The notes under the pieces were generated by a model. It was not told the DNA's origin. It ran no database searches and was given only the letters and a program-made list of their open reading frames with translations. DNA of 64,000 nt from Mesoflavibacter sp. (GTDB lineage Bacteria; Pseudomonadota; Alphaproteobacteria; UBA8366; Aestuariispiraceae). The stretch covers positions 3,998,148 through 4,062,147 of the forward strand of contig CP051228.1 of NCBI GenBank assembly GCA_017792345.1. The letters are read 5' to 3'. A program made the position numbers and the translations under genes. Of the stretch, positions 34,778 to 43,350 are shown piece by piece (position 1 is the first letter of the stretch; each line of letters begins with the position of its first letter).

Positions 34778-36585
34778 TATTGCCCGAAGACGATGCCGGG
34801 CAGCCAGGTGCTGATTCCCGGCCACGCCCAGATCAGGGCGATGGCGACGATTTGAAGGGCGATGAAGGGCAGGACGCCGCGATAGATGTCGCGGGTACCC
34901 ACGCTTTCCGGCGCCACACCCCGCAGGTAGAACAGGGCGAAGCCGAAAGGCGGGGTCAGAAAGCTGGTCTGCAGGTTCAGCGCCATCAGGACGCCCAGCC
35001 AGACCGGGTCAATCTGACCGCTCAACAGGAGGATCGGTGCCACGATCGGGACGACGACCAAGGCGATCTCGACGAAATCGAGAAAGAAGCCCAGTACGAA
35101 CATGACGGCCATGACCGCCAGAAGTGCCCAGAACCCGTCGCCCGGCAGCGCGTGCAACAGGCCGGCGATGATCTCGTCACCGCCCAATCCCCGAAATACG
35201 AGGCTGTAGAGCGACGCGGCGATCAGGATGGTGAAAATCATCGCGGTGATCTCCACCGTCCGCCGGTTGACATGGGACAGGATGCCCGCAGCGTGGCAGC
35301 GATAGAAGGCGACCCCGATGCCCCAGAGTGCGATCAGACAGAAGAAGGCCGCCAGCCATGCGGCCGCGTGTTCCAATATTCCCAGGTCGCTTCTGCCCAA
35401 CCGGAAATCGACCGATAAGGTCATCAGGGCGAGGGCGATAAGGGCTGCCGCCGCGGCGTTGATGGGAATATATCCACGGCACGCCAACCGATAGGATGCC
35501 CGTCGTAAGAACCTTGTGCGGGCCGCTAGTGGGACGGTGAGGGTGCCCAGCGCGGCGAATAGGGCGGCCATCAGGTGGAAGTGCTCGGTTCCGGCAAACA
35601 GAACGGCGCCCAGTATCGCGCCGGACAACAGGCCCCCGAGGCTCCAGCCGATCGCTTCGAACTGCTTGATGGGCAGCTCGTCGCGCCCTGTTACCTGTTC
35701 CGTGTTTCGGGCGGCCAGAAGGGTGGCGCCAATGGCACCGACGGAGGCTGCTTCGCCGGGAGGCGCGATTCCGAACAGGATGGACCCCAATACGGCGACG
35801 ATCAGCAAGACCGGTGCCGCTAATGCGCCCAGCAGGGCCTTCGTGCCATCCCGCTTGTCCTCTTGAAGGACCGGCGGGGCGGAGGTGGGTCGCATTGTCC
35901 CCTGAACCACCAGATAAACGATGAAGAGTGCGACCAGCACCAAACCCGGCAGTAACGCCCCGGCGAACAGGTCCCCGACCGATACCGCTTGGGGCGTGAA
36001 GTCCGTGTTTCCCGCGGCCCAGGCCTGTTGCTGCAGATGGCTCTGCGCCTCCTGGTAGGCGGCGGAGATCTGATCGCCCAGGATCACCAGAACGATGGAG
36101 GGTGGAATGATTTGTCCAAGCGTTCCGGCCGCGCAGATCGTTCCGGCGGCCAGGGAAGGGGCGTATCCCGTGCGCAACATCGTCGGCAGGGAGATGACCC
36201 CCATGGCAACGACGGTCGCGCCAACGATCCCGGTCGATGCCGCCAGGAGCGTGCCGACCAGAACCACCGAAATCGCCAGCCCCCCGGGAAGGCGACCGAA
36301 TAGTCCGCCCAATGCCTGCAGCAGATTCTCGGCTACTCGGCTGCGTTCCAGCATCACGCCCATATAGACGAACATCGGAACGGCCAGAAGCGTATCGTTT
36401 GTGATCGCCCCGCCGAAGATCCGGGCCGGCAGATTGCCGACCAGACCGTCGAGCCCGACCCAACTGCCCAGAGCGGAGAAAAGCAGCGCCACACCAGCCA
36501 ATGTGAATGCGACCGGAAAGCCGGCCATCAGGGCTGCACAGGTTGCAACCAGCATGGCCGCGACAAGGATCGTCGCGGGGTCCAT
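34777..36585 (-). CDS. dctM: TRAP transporter large permease, second copy (no cognate binding protein beside it)
   Basis: 602 residues with many hydrophobic segments. The DctM signatures are present: LLAVPMFVYMGVMLERSRVAENLL, STGIVGATVVAMGVISLPTML, GTICAAGTLGQIIPPSIVLVILGD and LNLQTSFLTPPFGFALFYLRGV. It is longer than the usual ~430 residues because extra membrane segments are inserted after about residue 300, as in the mannitol/chloroaromatic TRAP group. ATG 36585 overlaps the dctQ stop by one base (TAATG). It belongs to the tandem TRAP cluster and may share the upstream DctP. Confidence 0.9.
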   Translation of the reverse strand: MDPATILVAAMLVATCAALMAGFPVAFTLAGVALLFSALGSWVGLDGLVGNLPARIFGGAITNDTLLAVPMFVYMGVMLERSRVAENLLQALGGLFGRLPGGLAISVVLVGTLLAASTGIVGATVVAMGVISLPTMLRTGYAPSLAAGTICAAGTLGQIIPPSIVLVILGDQISAAYQEAQSHLQQQAWAAGNTDFTPQAVSVGDLFAGALLPGLVLVALFIVYLVVQGTMRPTSAPPVLQEDKRDGTKALLGALAAPVLLIVAVLGSILFGIAPPGEAASVGAIGATLLAARNTEQVTGRDELPIKQFEAIGWSLGGLLSGAILGAVLFAGTEHFHLMAALFAALGTLTVPLAARTRFLRRASYRLACRGYIPINAAAAALIALALMTLSVDFRLGRSDLGILEHAAAWLAAFFCLIALWGIGVAFYRCHAAGILSHVNRRTVEITAMIFTILIAASLYSLVFRGLGGDEIIAGLLHALPGDGFWALLAVMAVMFVLGFFLDFVEIALVVVPIVAPILLLSGQIDPVWLGVLMALNLQTSFLTPPFGFALFYLRGVAPESVGTRDIYRGVLPFIALQIVAIALIWAWPGISTWLPGIVFGQ

Positions 36586-37103
36586 TAGGCCCGTTCCCGT
36601 TGCCTGAGGCGCGACGCTAGGCGGATGGCGTTGGCCAAGCCTTGCAGGATGAGGAGCAGAGCAAAAAGCGGGATTGTCGTCTTCAGTAGAAAGACGAGAG
36701 GCAGCCCGGTTATCTCGCGGGATCCTTCCAGGATGCGCCAACTGTCCAACGCATAGGGCAGGGAGAGGATCAGGACAGCCGTTGCGAAGGGCAGCATCAG
36801 AAGCAAGGTGCCAGCAAGGTCGATCCAGTGCCTGCGGCGTTCGGTCAGATCCCGGTAAATCAGATCGACGCGTACATGGCCGTTGCGTAAGGCCAGATAG
36901 CCCGCGCCCAACATGAAGACCATGCCATGCAGATAGAGCACCATGTCCTGGACCAGGATCAGGTTCTCTCCGAAAGCAAAGCGCATGACCACGATCCCGA
37001 ACTGGATGGCGACCATGAAAGTCGTCATCCAGGCGGCGGCGGCGCCAATGGCCTCATTCAACCGATCCACCGTGCCGGCAAACCATTCGGTGAATTCCGC
37101 CAA
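36585..37103 (-). CDS. dctQ: TRAP transporter small permease, second copy
   Basis: 172 residues with four hydrophobic segments and the DctQ signature MVLYLHGMVFMLGAGYLALRNGHVRVDLIY. It pairs with the large permease whose start overlaps its stop by one base. It lies 96 bases downstream of the first dctM on the same strand, and the gap contains an inverted repeat. No binding-protein gene accompanies this pair. Confidence 0.92.
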   Translation of the reverse strand: MAEFTEWFAGTVDRLNEAIGAAAAWMTTFMVAIQFGIVVMRFAFGENLILVQDMVLYLHGMVFMLGAGYLALRNGHVRVDLIYRDLTERRRHWIDLAGTLLLMLPFATAVLILSLPYALDSWRILEGSREITGLPLVFLLKTTIPLFALLLILQGLANAIRLASRLRQRERA

Positions 37104-37120
37104 GACCGGCCTCCCTGCCT

Positions 37121-37166
37121 GCGATCCGCGTCCTCAGGAAGCATTTCCCTTGGGAACGCGGATCGC
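37121..37166. promoter_or_regulatory. Inverted repeat between the first dctM and second dctQ
   Basis: GCGATCCGCGT (37121-37131) and ACGCGGATCGC (37156-37166) are perfect 11-base complements around a 24-base loop that itself holds GGAA-GCAT-TTCC. There is no T-run, so this may be an attenuator, a processing site or a protein-binding site separating the two QM pairs. Confidence 0.45.
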
Positions 37167-37199
37167 GCGGGATCTCGTCTTTCCGGGCGTGATCCCGGA

Positions 37200-39872
37200 T
37201 CAGAAGTGCAACGAGATATCCCGATGTCCGGAGTTACAGGACGCGACAAACAGCGCGACATCCCGCGGCAGACGCTCCTGCTGACGCAGCCCGATCGTGT
37301 TGGAAATGGCCGCCTGATAGGCCTCCACATCCGTTAGGAGACGTCCTGCCGCTTCGGTACGCCAGGCGACTTCCTGGTCGAGGGTTTGAAGAGCCTCCTG
37401 CAGGAACTGGACGGCCTCGTCCGGATTGGGAACGTTCGATCCGCCGGATCGCATAGCGCGCCGCGCCTTGGACAGGGCGGTTCGGATGTCACCGGCACTT
37501 TCGACGTCTCCAACGCGGGATTCGATGTCCTTGAACGCCTCTTCCAGCGGGTCGGGTTCGGCCGTGCGAATGACGTTTTCAAGACCGGCGACATCGCCGC
37601 GCAGGGCGCTCAGTTGCTCGCCTCCACGCAGGATGCGCGCGAAAACGACGATCGGTTCATACGCACTGTCGACATTCCGCCGGTAGGTGCCGGAGGCCTT
37701 CTTCTCTTCCAGCAGGACCTTCTTGAACGCCGCCTGCGCGTCTTTCCATTCCGCCGGGATGGCAGCGGTGAGGGCCGCGCGCTCCGCCGCCAGTTCTTCC
37801 AGGTCGGCCTTCGCCTTGGCAATTCCGGATTCGTCGTCGGGCGAATTGCGCTCCAGGCGCGACAAGCGCTGTTTGGTCGAATCGGTCGTTTCCGTGTTGT
37901 CGTCCAACCGCCGCTCAAGCGCGCGTACTTCCTGCTGCAGCGGGCGGTAGGCGGGGGCAGCGGCATCGATCGCTTCGGCGGCCGCACGAACTTCAGCCAG
38001 CGAAGCCGGTGCTTCGGCGGCCAGTTTCAGGGCGTCCTGCACACTCTTTGCGACATTCTTCGGAACGCCCGTCATGTCCCAATTCTGGGCCGAGGCGATG
38101 GCGCTTTGGATCGCATCCCCGTTCTCGGCGAATTCTTCCGAGATATAGTCCTCGATACAGGCCTGAAGGCGCGGGTTGGCCGGAGGCGGGGCGGTCTCGG
38201 ACAGGAGGGACATACGCAGCGGCAGGTAGTTCACCAGCGCGGGGTTGGCCCCGACGATCACCAATGCCAGGAGCTGCAGCGCGATAAAGGGAACGACGCC
38301 CTTATACATCTGCACCGTTTTGACGACAGCCGGCGCCACGCCACGCAGATAGAACAGTGCGAAGCCGAAGGGCGGGGTCAGGAAGCTGGTCTGAATGTTC
38401 AGACCGATCATGACGCCAAGCCAAACAGCCGTGACGTTAGCCGTCGGATCGGCCAGCAGGATCGGGGCAACGATCGGCACGACGACGACGGCGATTTCGA
38501 TGAAGTCCAGGAAAAAGCCCAGGATGAAGATCACCGTCATGACGATGATGAACTGGGTCCAGAACCCGCCGGGCAGACCGTGAAGGAATTCCTTCACCAA
38601 TTCCTCACCGCCGAAGCCCCGGAAGGCGGCGGTAAGCATTGCGGCGCCTAGCAGGATGATGAAAACCAGAGACGTGGTCTTGGCGGTTTCGATCAGCACG
38701 CCCTGCATCGTGTTATCGATCTTGAAGGTGCGCCAACCACTCCATACCACGGCAATCAGGAACAGGACCGTCGTGATCGATGCCAGAATGACCCCGATCA
38801 GATCGGCATTGCTGTTGATGGCTTTGATATTGACGTGGAAAACCGAGGTGATGACCAGCGTGGCCGCGATAGAGACCGACGCGAGGATCGCCGGCCAGTA
38901 GGCGCGCGGGCGCCCTTCATAGAGGCGATAACCGGCCATGACCATGGCGCCGACCGCACCGACCGCGCCGGCCTGGTTGACCGTCGCGATGCCGGTGATG
39001 ATGGAGCCCAGAACGACGAAAATCAGCGTCAGCGGCGGCACCAGGGCCAGCAGGATTTTCGCCAGGAACTTACGGTCATACTTGCCTTCGAACGGAACAG
39101 GCGGGGCGATGTCTTTCTTCAGGAACGCGACGACCAGGATGAAGACCATGTAGACGGCGACCAGGACAAGACCGGGCAGCATGGCACCCATGAACATGTC
39201 GCCGGCACTGGTGGACACGACGCCGAAGTCGCTGGGCATCGAGAATTCGCCGGTCGCCTGCTTATACATCGCCTGGCGCGCGGTTCCGGCCTGGTCGACG
39301 GCGTTCGACAACTGGTCGGCCAGAATGATCAGGACGATGGACGGCGGGATGATTTGGCCCAGCGTACCGGAGGCCGCGATCGTACCGGTGGACAGCCAGT
39401 TGGCATAGTTGTTCCGCATCATCGCCGGCAGCGAGATCAAGCCCATCGCGACGACGGTCGCACCGACGATCCCGGTGGTCGCGGCCAGCAGCGCCCCGAC
39501 AAAGACCACGGCGATGCCCAGCCCGCCACGGACCGGGCCGAAAAGCTGCGCCATCGTGATCAGCAGATCCTCGGCGATCTTCGAACGCTGGAGCATGATC
39601 CCCATGAAAACGAACAGGGGAATGGCGATCAGCGTATCTCGTTCGACCTCCCAGTAGACGCCGCGGAAGTTGGTCACCCCCGCGCTGAGCCAGTTGCTGG
39701 CACCGCCTTGATAGAAGTAGACGTCCGGGGAGCCTTCGAGCAGATAGCCGGTAAGGGCGGCAATCGCGACGGTCAGAATGGCCGAACCGGGCAGGGAGAA
39801 GGCAACCGGAAACCCGGAGGCCAATGCGCCTGCCATCAGCACGATCAAGAGAAGAAGAAAAAACAGTTCCAT
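37200..39872 (-). CDS. dctM: TRAP transporter large permease with long C-terminal coiled-coil-like extension
   Basis: 890 residues, about twice the usual DctM length. Residues 1 to about 553 are a DctM permease of the expanded type (IAIPLFVFMGIMLQRSKIAEDLL, GTLGQIIPPSIVLIILADQLS, LNIQTSFLTPPFGFALFYLRG). From about 554 (MSLLSETAPPP) to the end there is no membrane segment; instead there is a charged, Ala/Glu/Lys-rich tail with a coiled-coil-like stretch at about 635-735 (LERRLDD, SRLERN, AKADLEELAAERAAL) and two isolated cysteines. The tail matches no family I know. It is transcribed after a DctP and an oversized DctQ. Confidence 0.9.
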   Translation of the reverse strand: MELFFLLLLIVLMAGALASGFPVAFSLPGSAILTVAIAALTGYLLEGSPDVYFYQGGASNWLSAGVTNFRGVYWEVERDTLIAIPLFVFMGIMLQRSKIAEDLLITMAQLFGPVRGGLGIAVVFVGALLAATTGIVGATVVAMGLISLPAMMRNNYANWLSTGTIAASGTLGQIIPPSIVLIILADQLSNAVDQAGTARQAMYKQATGEFSMPSDFGVVSTSAGDMFMGAMLPGLVLVAVYMVFILVVAFLKKDIAPPVPFEGKYDRKFLAKILLALVPPLTLIFVVLGSIITGIATVNQAGAVGAVGAMVMAGYRLYEGRPRAYWPAILASVSIAATLVITSVFHVNIKAINSNADLIGVILASITTVLFLIAVVWSGWRTFKIDNTMQGVLIETAKTTSLVFIILLGAAMLTAAFRGFGGEELVKEFLHGLPGGFWTQFIIVMTVIFILGFFLDFIEIAVVVVPIVAPILLADPTANVTAVWLGVMIGLNIQTSFLTPPFGFALFYLRGVAPAVVKTVQMYKGVVPFIALQLLALVIVGANPALVNYLPLRMSLLSETAPPPANPRLQACIEDYISEEFAENGDAIQSAIASAQNWDMTGVPKNVAKSVQDALKLAAEAPASLAEVRAAAEAIDAAAPAYRPLQQEVRALERRLDDNTETTDSTKQRLSRLERNSPDDESGIAKAKADLEELAAERAALTAAIPAEWKDAQAAFKKVLLEEKKASGTYRRNVDSAYEPIVVFARILRGGEQLSALRGDVAGLENVIRTAEPDPLEEAFKDIESRVGDVESAGDIRTALSKARRAMRSGGSNVPNPDEAVQFLQEALQTLDQEVAWRTEAAGRLLTDVEAYQAAISNTIGLRQQERLPRDVALFVASCNSGHRDISLHF

Positions 39873-39950
39873 AGGCTTAGCTCTTTATCTGACCGCGTTG
39901 CCGCGGATTGTTCGCCGTCCCAATTCCGGGCGGCTGTCACCAGGGCGGAT

Positions 39951-39970
39951 CCGGTTCCCGAGAGAACCGG
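39951..39970. promoter_or_regulatory. Hairpin immediately after the extended dctQ
   Basis: CCGGTTC and GAACCGG form a perfect seven-base stem with a six-base loop, directly abutting the dctQ stop codon on the minus strand. There is no T-run. It may protect or separate the dctQ and dctM parts of the transcript. Confidence 0.4.
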
Positions 39971-41026
39971 TCAATGGGCGCCGGCTTGCGAGACTTCGCG
40001 CTTACCGGGATCGCCGCGCCAATCCGCCAGGCCCTCGAACATGAGGCTGATGAACTGCACTGCCATCGTGACCGCGAATATGCCGAGGAAGCCCGCCATC
40101 CAGAATTTCACATACATTCCGAAACCGGACTGGGAGACCTCGTAATTGGCCAAAGGCGCGTTGATGATGCTCGACTTGTCCCACATGCCGAAGATCAGGA
40201 TCGTCCAGCACAGCGCGATGCCCATGAAGAGGGCGCCGCCGGCATTGACCATGCCCTTCAAGCGTTCCGGGAAGCCCGAATAGAACACGTCGACACGTAC
40301 ATGCCCGTCATCGAACAGGGTGTAAGCGCTCGCAAAGAGGAAGAGGGCGCCATACCAGAAACGAACCAGGTCGCCCTGATAAGCCTGCTCGTAAGAGAAG
40401 ACGAAACGCGTGACGACGATCAGCAATTCCGCGGCGACGATCAGCAATCCCAGCCACTGAAAGCCCAGATCCTTGACCTTGGCCGCGATGATGAGTGAGG
40501 CGATGATCAGCGGGAAATGCACATAGGGACCGCGAAAACGGGATCGGCCCAGTTCGGTCGTCATGTCGTCGCCGACGAACGCGCTCAGCATTCCTTCCAC
40601 TCGAAGAAACGAGATGAATGCATCCGCAAGCCCGATCAGGAGCACGGACCAGAATGCCGCGCGAATAATGTAGTTCGTGATGCCCGACAGCATGTTCGCG
40701 TCGGCCCGAAGGGCCCGACCCGACGTTTTCAGACACGCCACAAAGGCCAATACGGAAACAACGGCGTAAGCCAGGAATTGAACGGCTGTCTTGGCGATTC
40801 CGGCCCCATCCGTCGGGACGTTCTTGGCCCCATCCGCCAGGCCGATGAGACCGTAAAACGGCATGGCACCAGGCCAGTCCCACCAGACGTTCAAGTAGTT
40901 GTTTATGACATAAACGAAAACGGAAAGCACAATGGCCCAGCCGAATGCGCGCAGCAGCCAGGCATTGGAGCCGCTGCCGTCGATCCCGTTATGCAGATCG
41001 GCTGTCGTTTCAGGTGAAGTAATCAT
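39971..41026 (-). CDS. dctQ: TRAP transporter small permease, extended form
   Basis: 351 residues, about twice the usual DctQ length. The C-terminal half (about 200-345) is the DctQ domain, with VRFWYGALFLFASAYTLFDDGHVRVDVFYSGFPERLK. The N-terminal ~190 residues add about four hydrophobic segments (AFGWAIVLSVFVYVINNYLNVWW, VQFLAYAVVSVLAFVACLK, IIRAAFWSVLLIGLADAFISFL) with no recognised family. It lies between dctP and the extended dctM. Confidence 0.88.
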   Translation of the reverse strand: MITSPETTADLHNGIDGSGSNAWLLRAFGWAIVLSVFVYVINNYLNVWWDWPGAMPFYGLIGLADGAKNVPTDGAGIAKTAVQFLAYAVVSVLAFVACLKTSGRALRADANMLSGITNYIIRAAFWSVLLIGLADAFISFLRVEGMLSAFVGDDMTTELGRSRFRGPYVHFPLIIASLIIAAKVKDLGFQWLGLLIVAAELLIVVTRFVFSYEQAYQGDLVRFWYGALFLFASAYTLFDDGHVRVDVFYSGFPERLKGMVNAGGALFMGIALCWTILIFGMWDKSSIINAPLANYEVSQSGFGMYVKFWMAGFLGIFAVTMAVQFISLMFEGLADWRGDPGKREVSQAGAH

Positions 41027-41188
41027 TCCCGCCCCATAGTGTGAGTCGCAATGGACAGGATCGGCCCCCTACCGATCGCGTCGGCGTGCCCAACTCTCAC
41101 GCCTTAAGACGCTCGTTTCCTCGCAGCGGCGGCTTTTGCCATTACCGATGCGGGTACGCCGGGCAACACTATCCAAGGCCCGCAAGAA

Positions 41189-41212
41189 GGACGGGGTCCG
41201 AAGACCCCGTCC
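41189..41212 (-). terminator. C(UUCG)G hairpin between dctP and dctQ
   Basis: A perfect ten-base stem GGACGGGGTC / GACCCCGTCC. On the transcribed minus strand its loop is UUCG closed by C-G, the extra-stable tetraloop. It lies 20 bases after the dctP stop and is followed by UUCUU. It probably acts as a partial terminator or 3' stabiliser so that the binding protein is made in excess over the permeases. Confidence 0.7.
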
Positions 41213-41232
41213 AATCCCGCAGATTTCCTGGA

Positions 41233-42333
41233 TTAAACGCCCAGCACGCGGTTGCGCTGCTGAACATAGGCAGCGTCCGCGAGGTTCGCCCAGCCGCCGA
41301 TATCCGAACGAGCGGCAAGGAAGCTCTCGTGGATCCGGTTGGCCAGGTCGCTGTGCGCACGGGCTTCTTCGAAGACCGCTTCCGACGCTTCGCCGAACGA
41401 GTCGTAGACGTCGTCGTTGAACTTACGGACCTGCACGCCCTGCTCCTGAATGAGCTTGCGCAGATAGGTACCGTTGTTCGCGTTGAACTCGGACATCATG
41501 ACGTCGTTTTCGACGGTGGCCGCCGATTCGATCAGCAGACGATCGATATCGGTCAGGCTGTCCCACCAGGCCTTGTTCACGCCGCAAGCCAGCATCGAAC
41601 CCGGCTCGTGGTAACCCGGATAGTAGTAGTATTTGGCGGCTTCGTAGAACTTCATCGCGTAGTCGTTCCACGGACCAACCCATTCCGTGGCCTCGATGGC
41701 GCCCGAAACCAGGTTTTCGTAGATCTGACCGCCCGGCAGGGAGACCGGCGAGGCGCCCAGCTTGGCCAGAACGTCGCCGCCCAGGCCCGGCATACGCATC
41801 TTCAGACCCTTCAGGTCGTCGGCCGAGTTGATTTCTTTGTTGAACCAGCCGCCCATCTGGACGCCGGTGCTGCCGCACATCAGGCCTTTGATACCGAATT
41901 CGGCACCCAGCTCGTCCCACAGCTCCTGACCGCCGGCAAAGCGGACCCAGGCGTTCATTTCGGTGTAGGTCAGGCCGAACGGAACGGCGGTGAAGTAAGC
42001 CCAGCCCGGATGACGGCCTTTCCAGTAGTAGTCGGCGCCGTGATAAGCCTGGGCGTTGCCGGAGGCGACTTCGTCGAAGGCGTCGAACGCACCGACGCGT
42101 TCACCCGCGGCGAAGTACTGAACCTGGATGCGGCCTTCGGACAGATCCGAGACGCGCTGCGCGAAACGCTGCGCGCCGGTACCCAGACCGGGGAAGTCGC
42201 GCGGCCAGGTCGAGACGATGTTCATCTCGACACGGTCTTGCGCGATGGCCGGCTTGGCAAAATTCGAGGCGGCGGTAACAGCGGCCGCGCCTGCGGCAAC
42301 CGTACCTGCTTTAAGGAAATCGCGACGTTTCAT
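41233..42333 (-). CDS. dctP: TRAP transporter substrate-binding protein, TakP-like
   Basis: 366 residues. It starts with MKRRDFLKAGTVAAGAAAVTA, a twin-arginine type signal ending in AIAQ. The mature part closely follows the 2-oxo-acid-binding TakP pattern: STGVQMGGWFNKEIN, DLKGLKMRMPGLGG, GAIEATEWVGPWNDY and YYYYPGYHEPGSM. A 2-keto monocarboxylate ligand, often calcium-bound, is the best guess; the wider group is annotated mannitol/chloroaromatic TRAP. It heads the tandem TRAP cluster. Confidence 0.92.
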   Translation of the reverse strand: MKRRDFLKAGTVAAGAAAVTAASNFAKPAIAQDRVEMNIVSTWPRDFPGLGTGAQRFAQRVSDLSEGRIQVQYFAAGERVGAFDAFDEVASGNAQAYHGADYYWKGRHPGWAYFTAVPFGLTYTEMNAWVRFAGGQELWDELGAEFGIKGLMCGSTGVQMGGWFNKEINSADDLKGLKMRMPGLGGDVLAKLGASPVSLPGGQIYENLVSGAIEATEWVGPWNDYAMKFYEAAKYYYYPGYHEPGSMLACGVNKAWWDSLTDIDRLLIESAATVENDVMMSEFNANNGTYLRKLIQEQGVQVRKFNDDVYDSFGEASEAVFEEARAHSDLANRIHESFLAARSDIGGWANLADAAYVQQRNRVLGV

Positions 42334-42543
42334 GATTCTCCCTCTTCGTGACGTCCCGTTCGCCTTGCCCGGCCGCGACCTCGCGTCGCGGTCAAAGCAG
42401 GCGATGTTCTAGCCGCTTCAGTGCGGGTTCAGCCTTCCGGACGGAACCTTTTTCCGAACGCAGCCATTTTGTTCGATCCTGTCGCCAGAACCGCTTAACT
42501 TGACGTTATAACGCAATTTTGGTCGCCTGCAACAGCAACAGCG
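42334..42543 (-). promoter_or_regulatory. Upstream region of the TRAP cluster with a 10-base palindrome
   Basis: 210 bases without a gene between bpt and dctP. The perfect palindrome CGTTATAACG lies at 42504-42513, about 170 bases before the dctP start and 31 after the bpt stop, in the only AT-rich stretch of the gap. A promoter for dctP is expected here; the palindrome could be an operator. No -35/-10 pair is assigned. Confidence 0.4.
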
Positions 42544-43305
42544 TTAATCGGCCTTGCACCGCACAATTGCTGCCCATCGGGCCGGATCATCGATCTCTTG
42601 CCAGCCGCCGCGGGTGTATCCTTCCAGAGGACGGAAGCCCGCCTTGTAATCCATCTTGGGGCTGCCAGGGACCCAGAAACCCAAATAAACAAAGGGCTTC
42701 CCGGTGCGCATTGCGAGATCGACCAGGCTGAGAATCATATGGTTGCCCAGGCTGCGCCGGTCCTCGTCGGGATCGAAGAAGCTGTAAACGGCGGAGTATC
42801 CGTCACGCAATCTGTCGGCGATGCAGGTCGCCATCAGTTTCCCGTCGTCCCGCCGCCACTCCAGCAAGCGCGTATCGACCGGGCTGGCGACAACAAGGTT
42901 CGAGTAGTCCCGTATCGTCATCCCCGCCATGTCGCCGTCGCCGTGGCGCGACCGGACATAGCGGCTGAACAGCCGGTACTGTTCCTGTGTCGCCATCTGA
43001 CCGACATCCGACATGGACAGGTCGTCATTGCGGTTGCGGGTCTTGCGGTACCGCCGCTTGTCTTCGAAATCCGCAACCCTGATGCGAACGGGGATACAGG
43101 CCTGACAGTCCCTGCAGGTCGGCCGGTAGACGATATGATGCGACCGCCGGAAACCGAACTGGCTCAAATGTTCGAACGTGTCCTGAGCGTTCGGTCCGCC
43201 AAGTTCCATGAACAATTGCTGCTCGACCAGCCCGTCCAAATAGGGACAGGACATCGGGCCGGAACGATGGAATACAATCGGCGCGAGGGGACGTTGATGG
43301 CTCAT
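42544..43305 (-). CDS. bpt: Aspartate/glutamate leucyltransferase (Bpt; arginyltransferase family)
   Basis: 253 residues. The family transfers an amino acid from tRNA onto N-terminal acidic residues, marking proteins for N-end-rule degradation. CPYLDGLVEQQLFMEL, the Cys-rich YRPTCRDCQACIPVRI, and YLGFWVPGSPKMDYKAGFRPLEGY are diagnostic. Bacterial members with this architecture usually transfer leucine. It lies 45 bases downstream of the alpha-E gene on the same strand. Confidence 0.92.
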   Translation of the reverse strand: MSHQRPLAPIVFHRSGPMSCPYLDGLVEQQLFMELGGPNAQDTFEHLSQFGFRRSHHIVYRPTCRDCQACIPVRIRVADFEDKRRYRKTRNRNDDLSMSDVGQMATQEQYRLFSRYVRSRHGDGDMAGMTIRDYSNLVVASPVDTRLLEWRRDDGKLMATCIADRLRDGYSAVYSFFDPDEDRRSLGNHMILSLVDLAMRTGKPFVYLGFWVPGSPKMDYKAGFRPLEGYTRGGWQEIDDPARWAAIVRCKAD

Positions 43306-43350
43306 AACCGCTGTCCCGTCAGTCCGTCATACGGTACGAAAGGTACATGG

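Noticed and set aside
37386-38651. 421-codon plus-strand frame opposite the DctM tail
   Set aside because: It is a codon-phase shadow of dctM. I considered whether it could mean the DctM tail is spurious, but the tail keeps normal codon use for this genome in the minus-strand frame, with G/C-rich third positions.
38835-40145. Long open frame of 436 codons on the plus strand opposite dctM
   Set aside because: It is antisense to a strongly supported TRAP permease, has shadow composition (rich in Arg, Gly, Asp, His, Gln) and no family motifs. Long antisense frames are expected in GC-rich coding DNA.
41041-42351. 436-codon plus-strand frame opposite dctP
   Set aside because: Antisense shadow of the TakP-like binding protein, which has a convincing Tat signal and family motifs.
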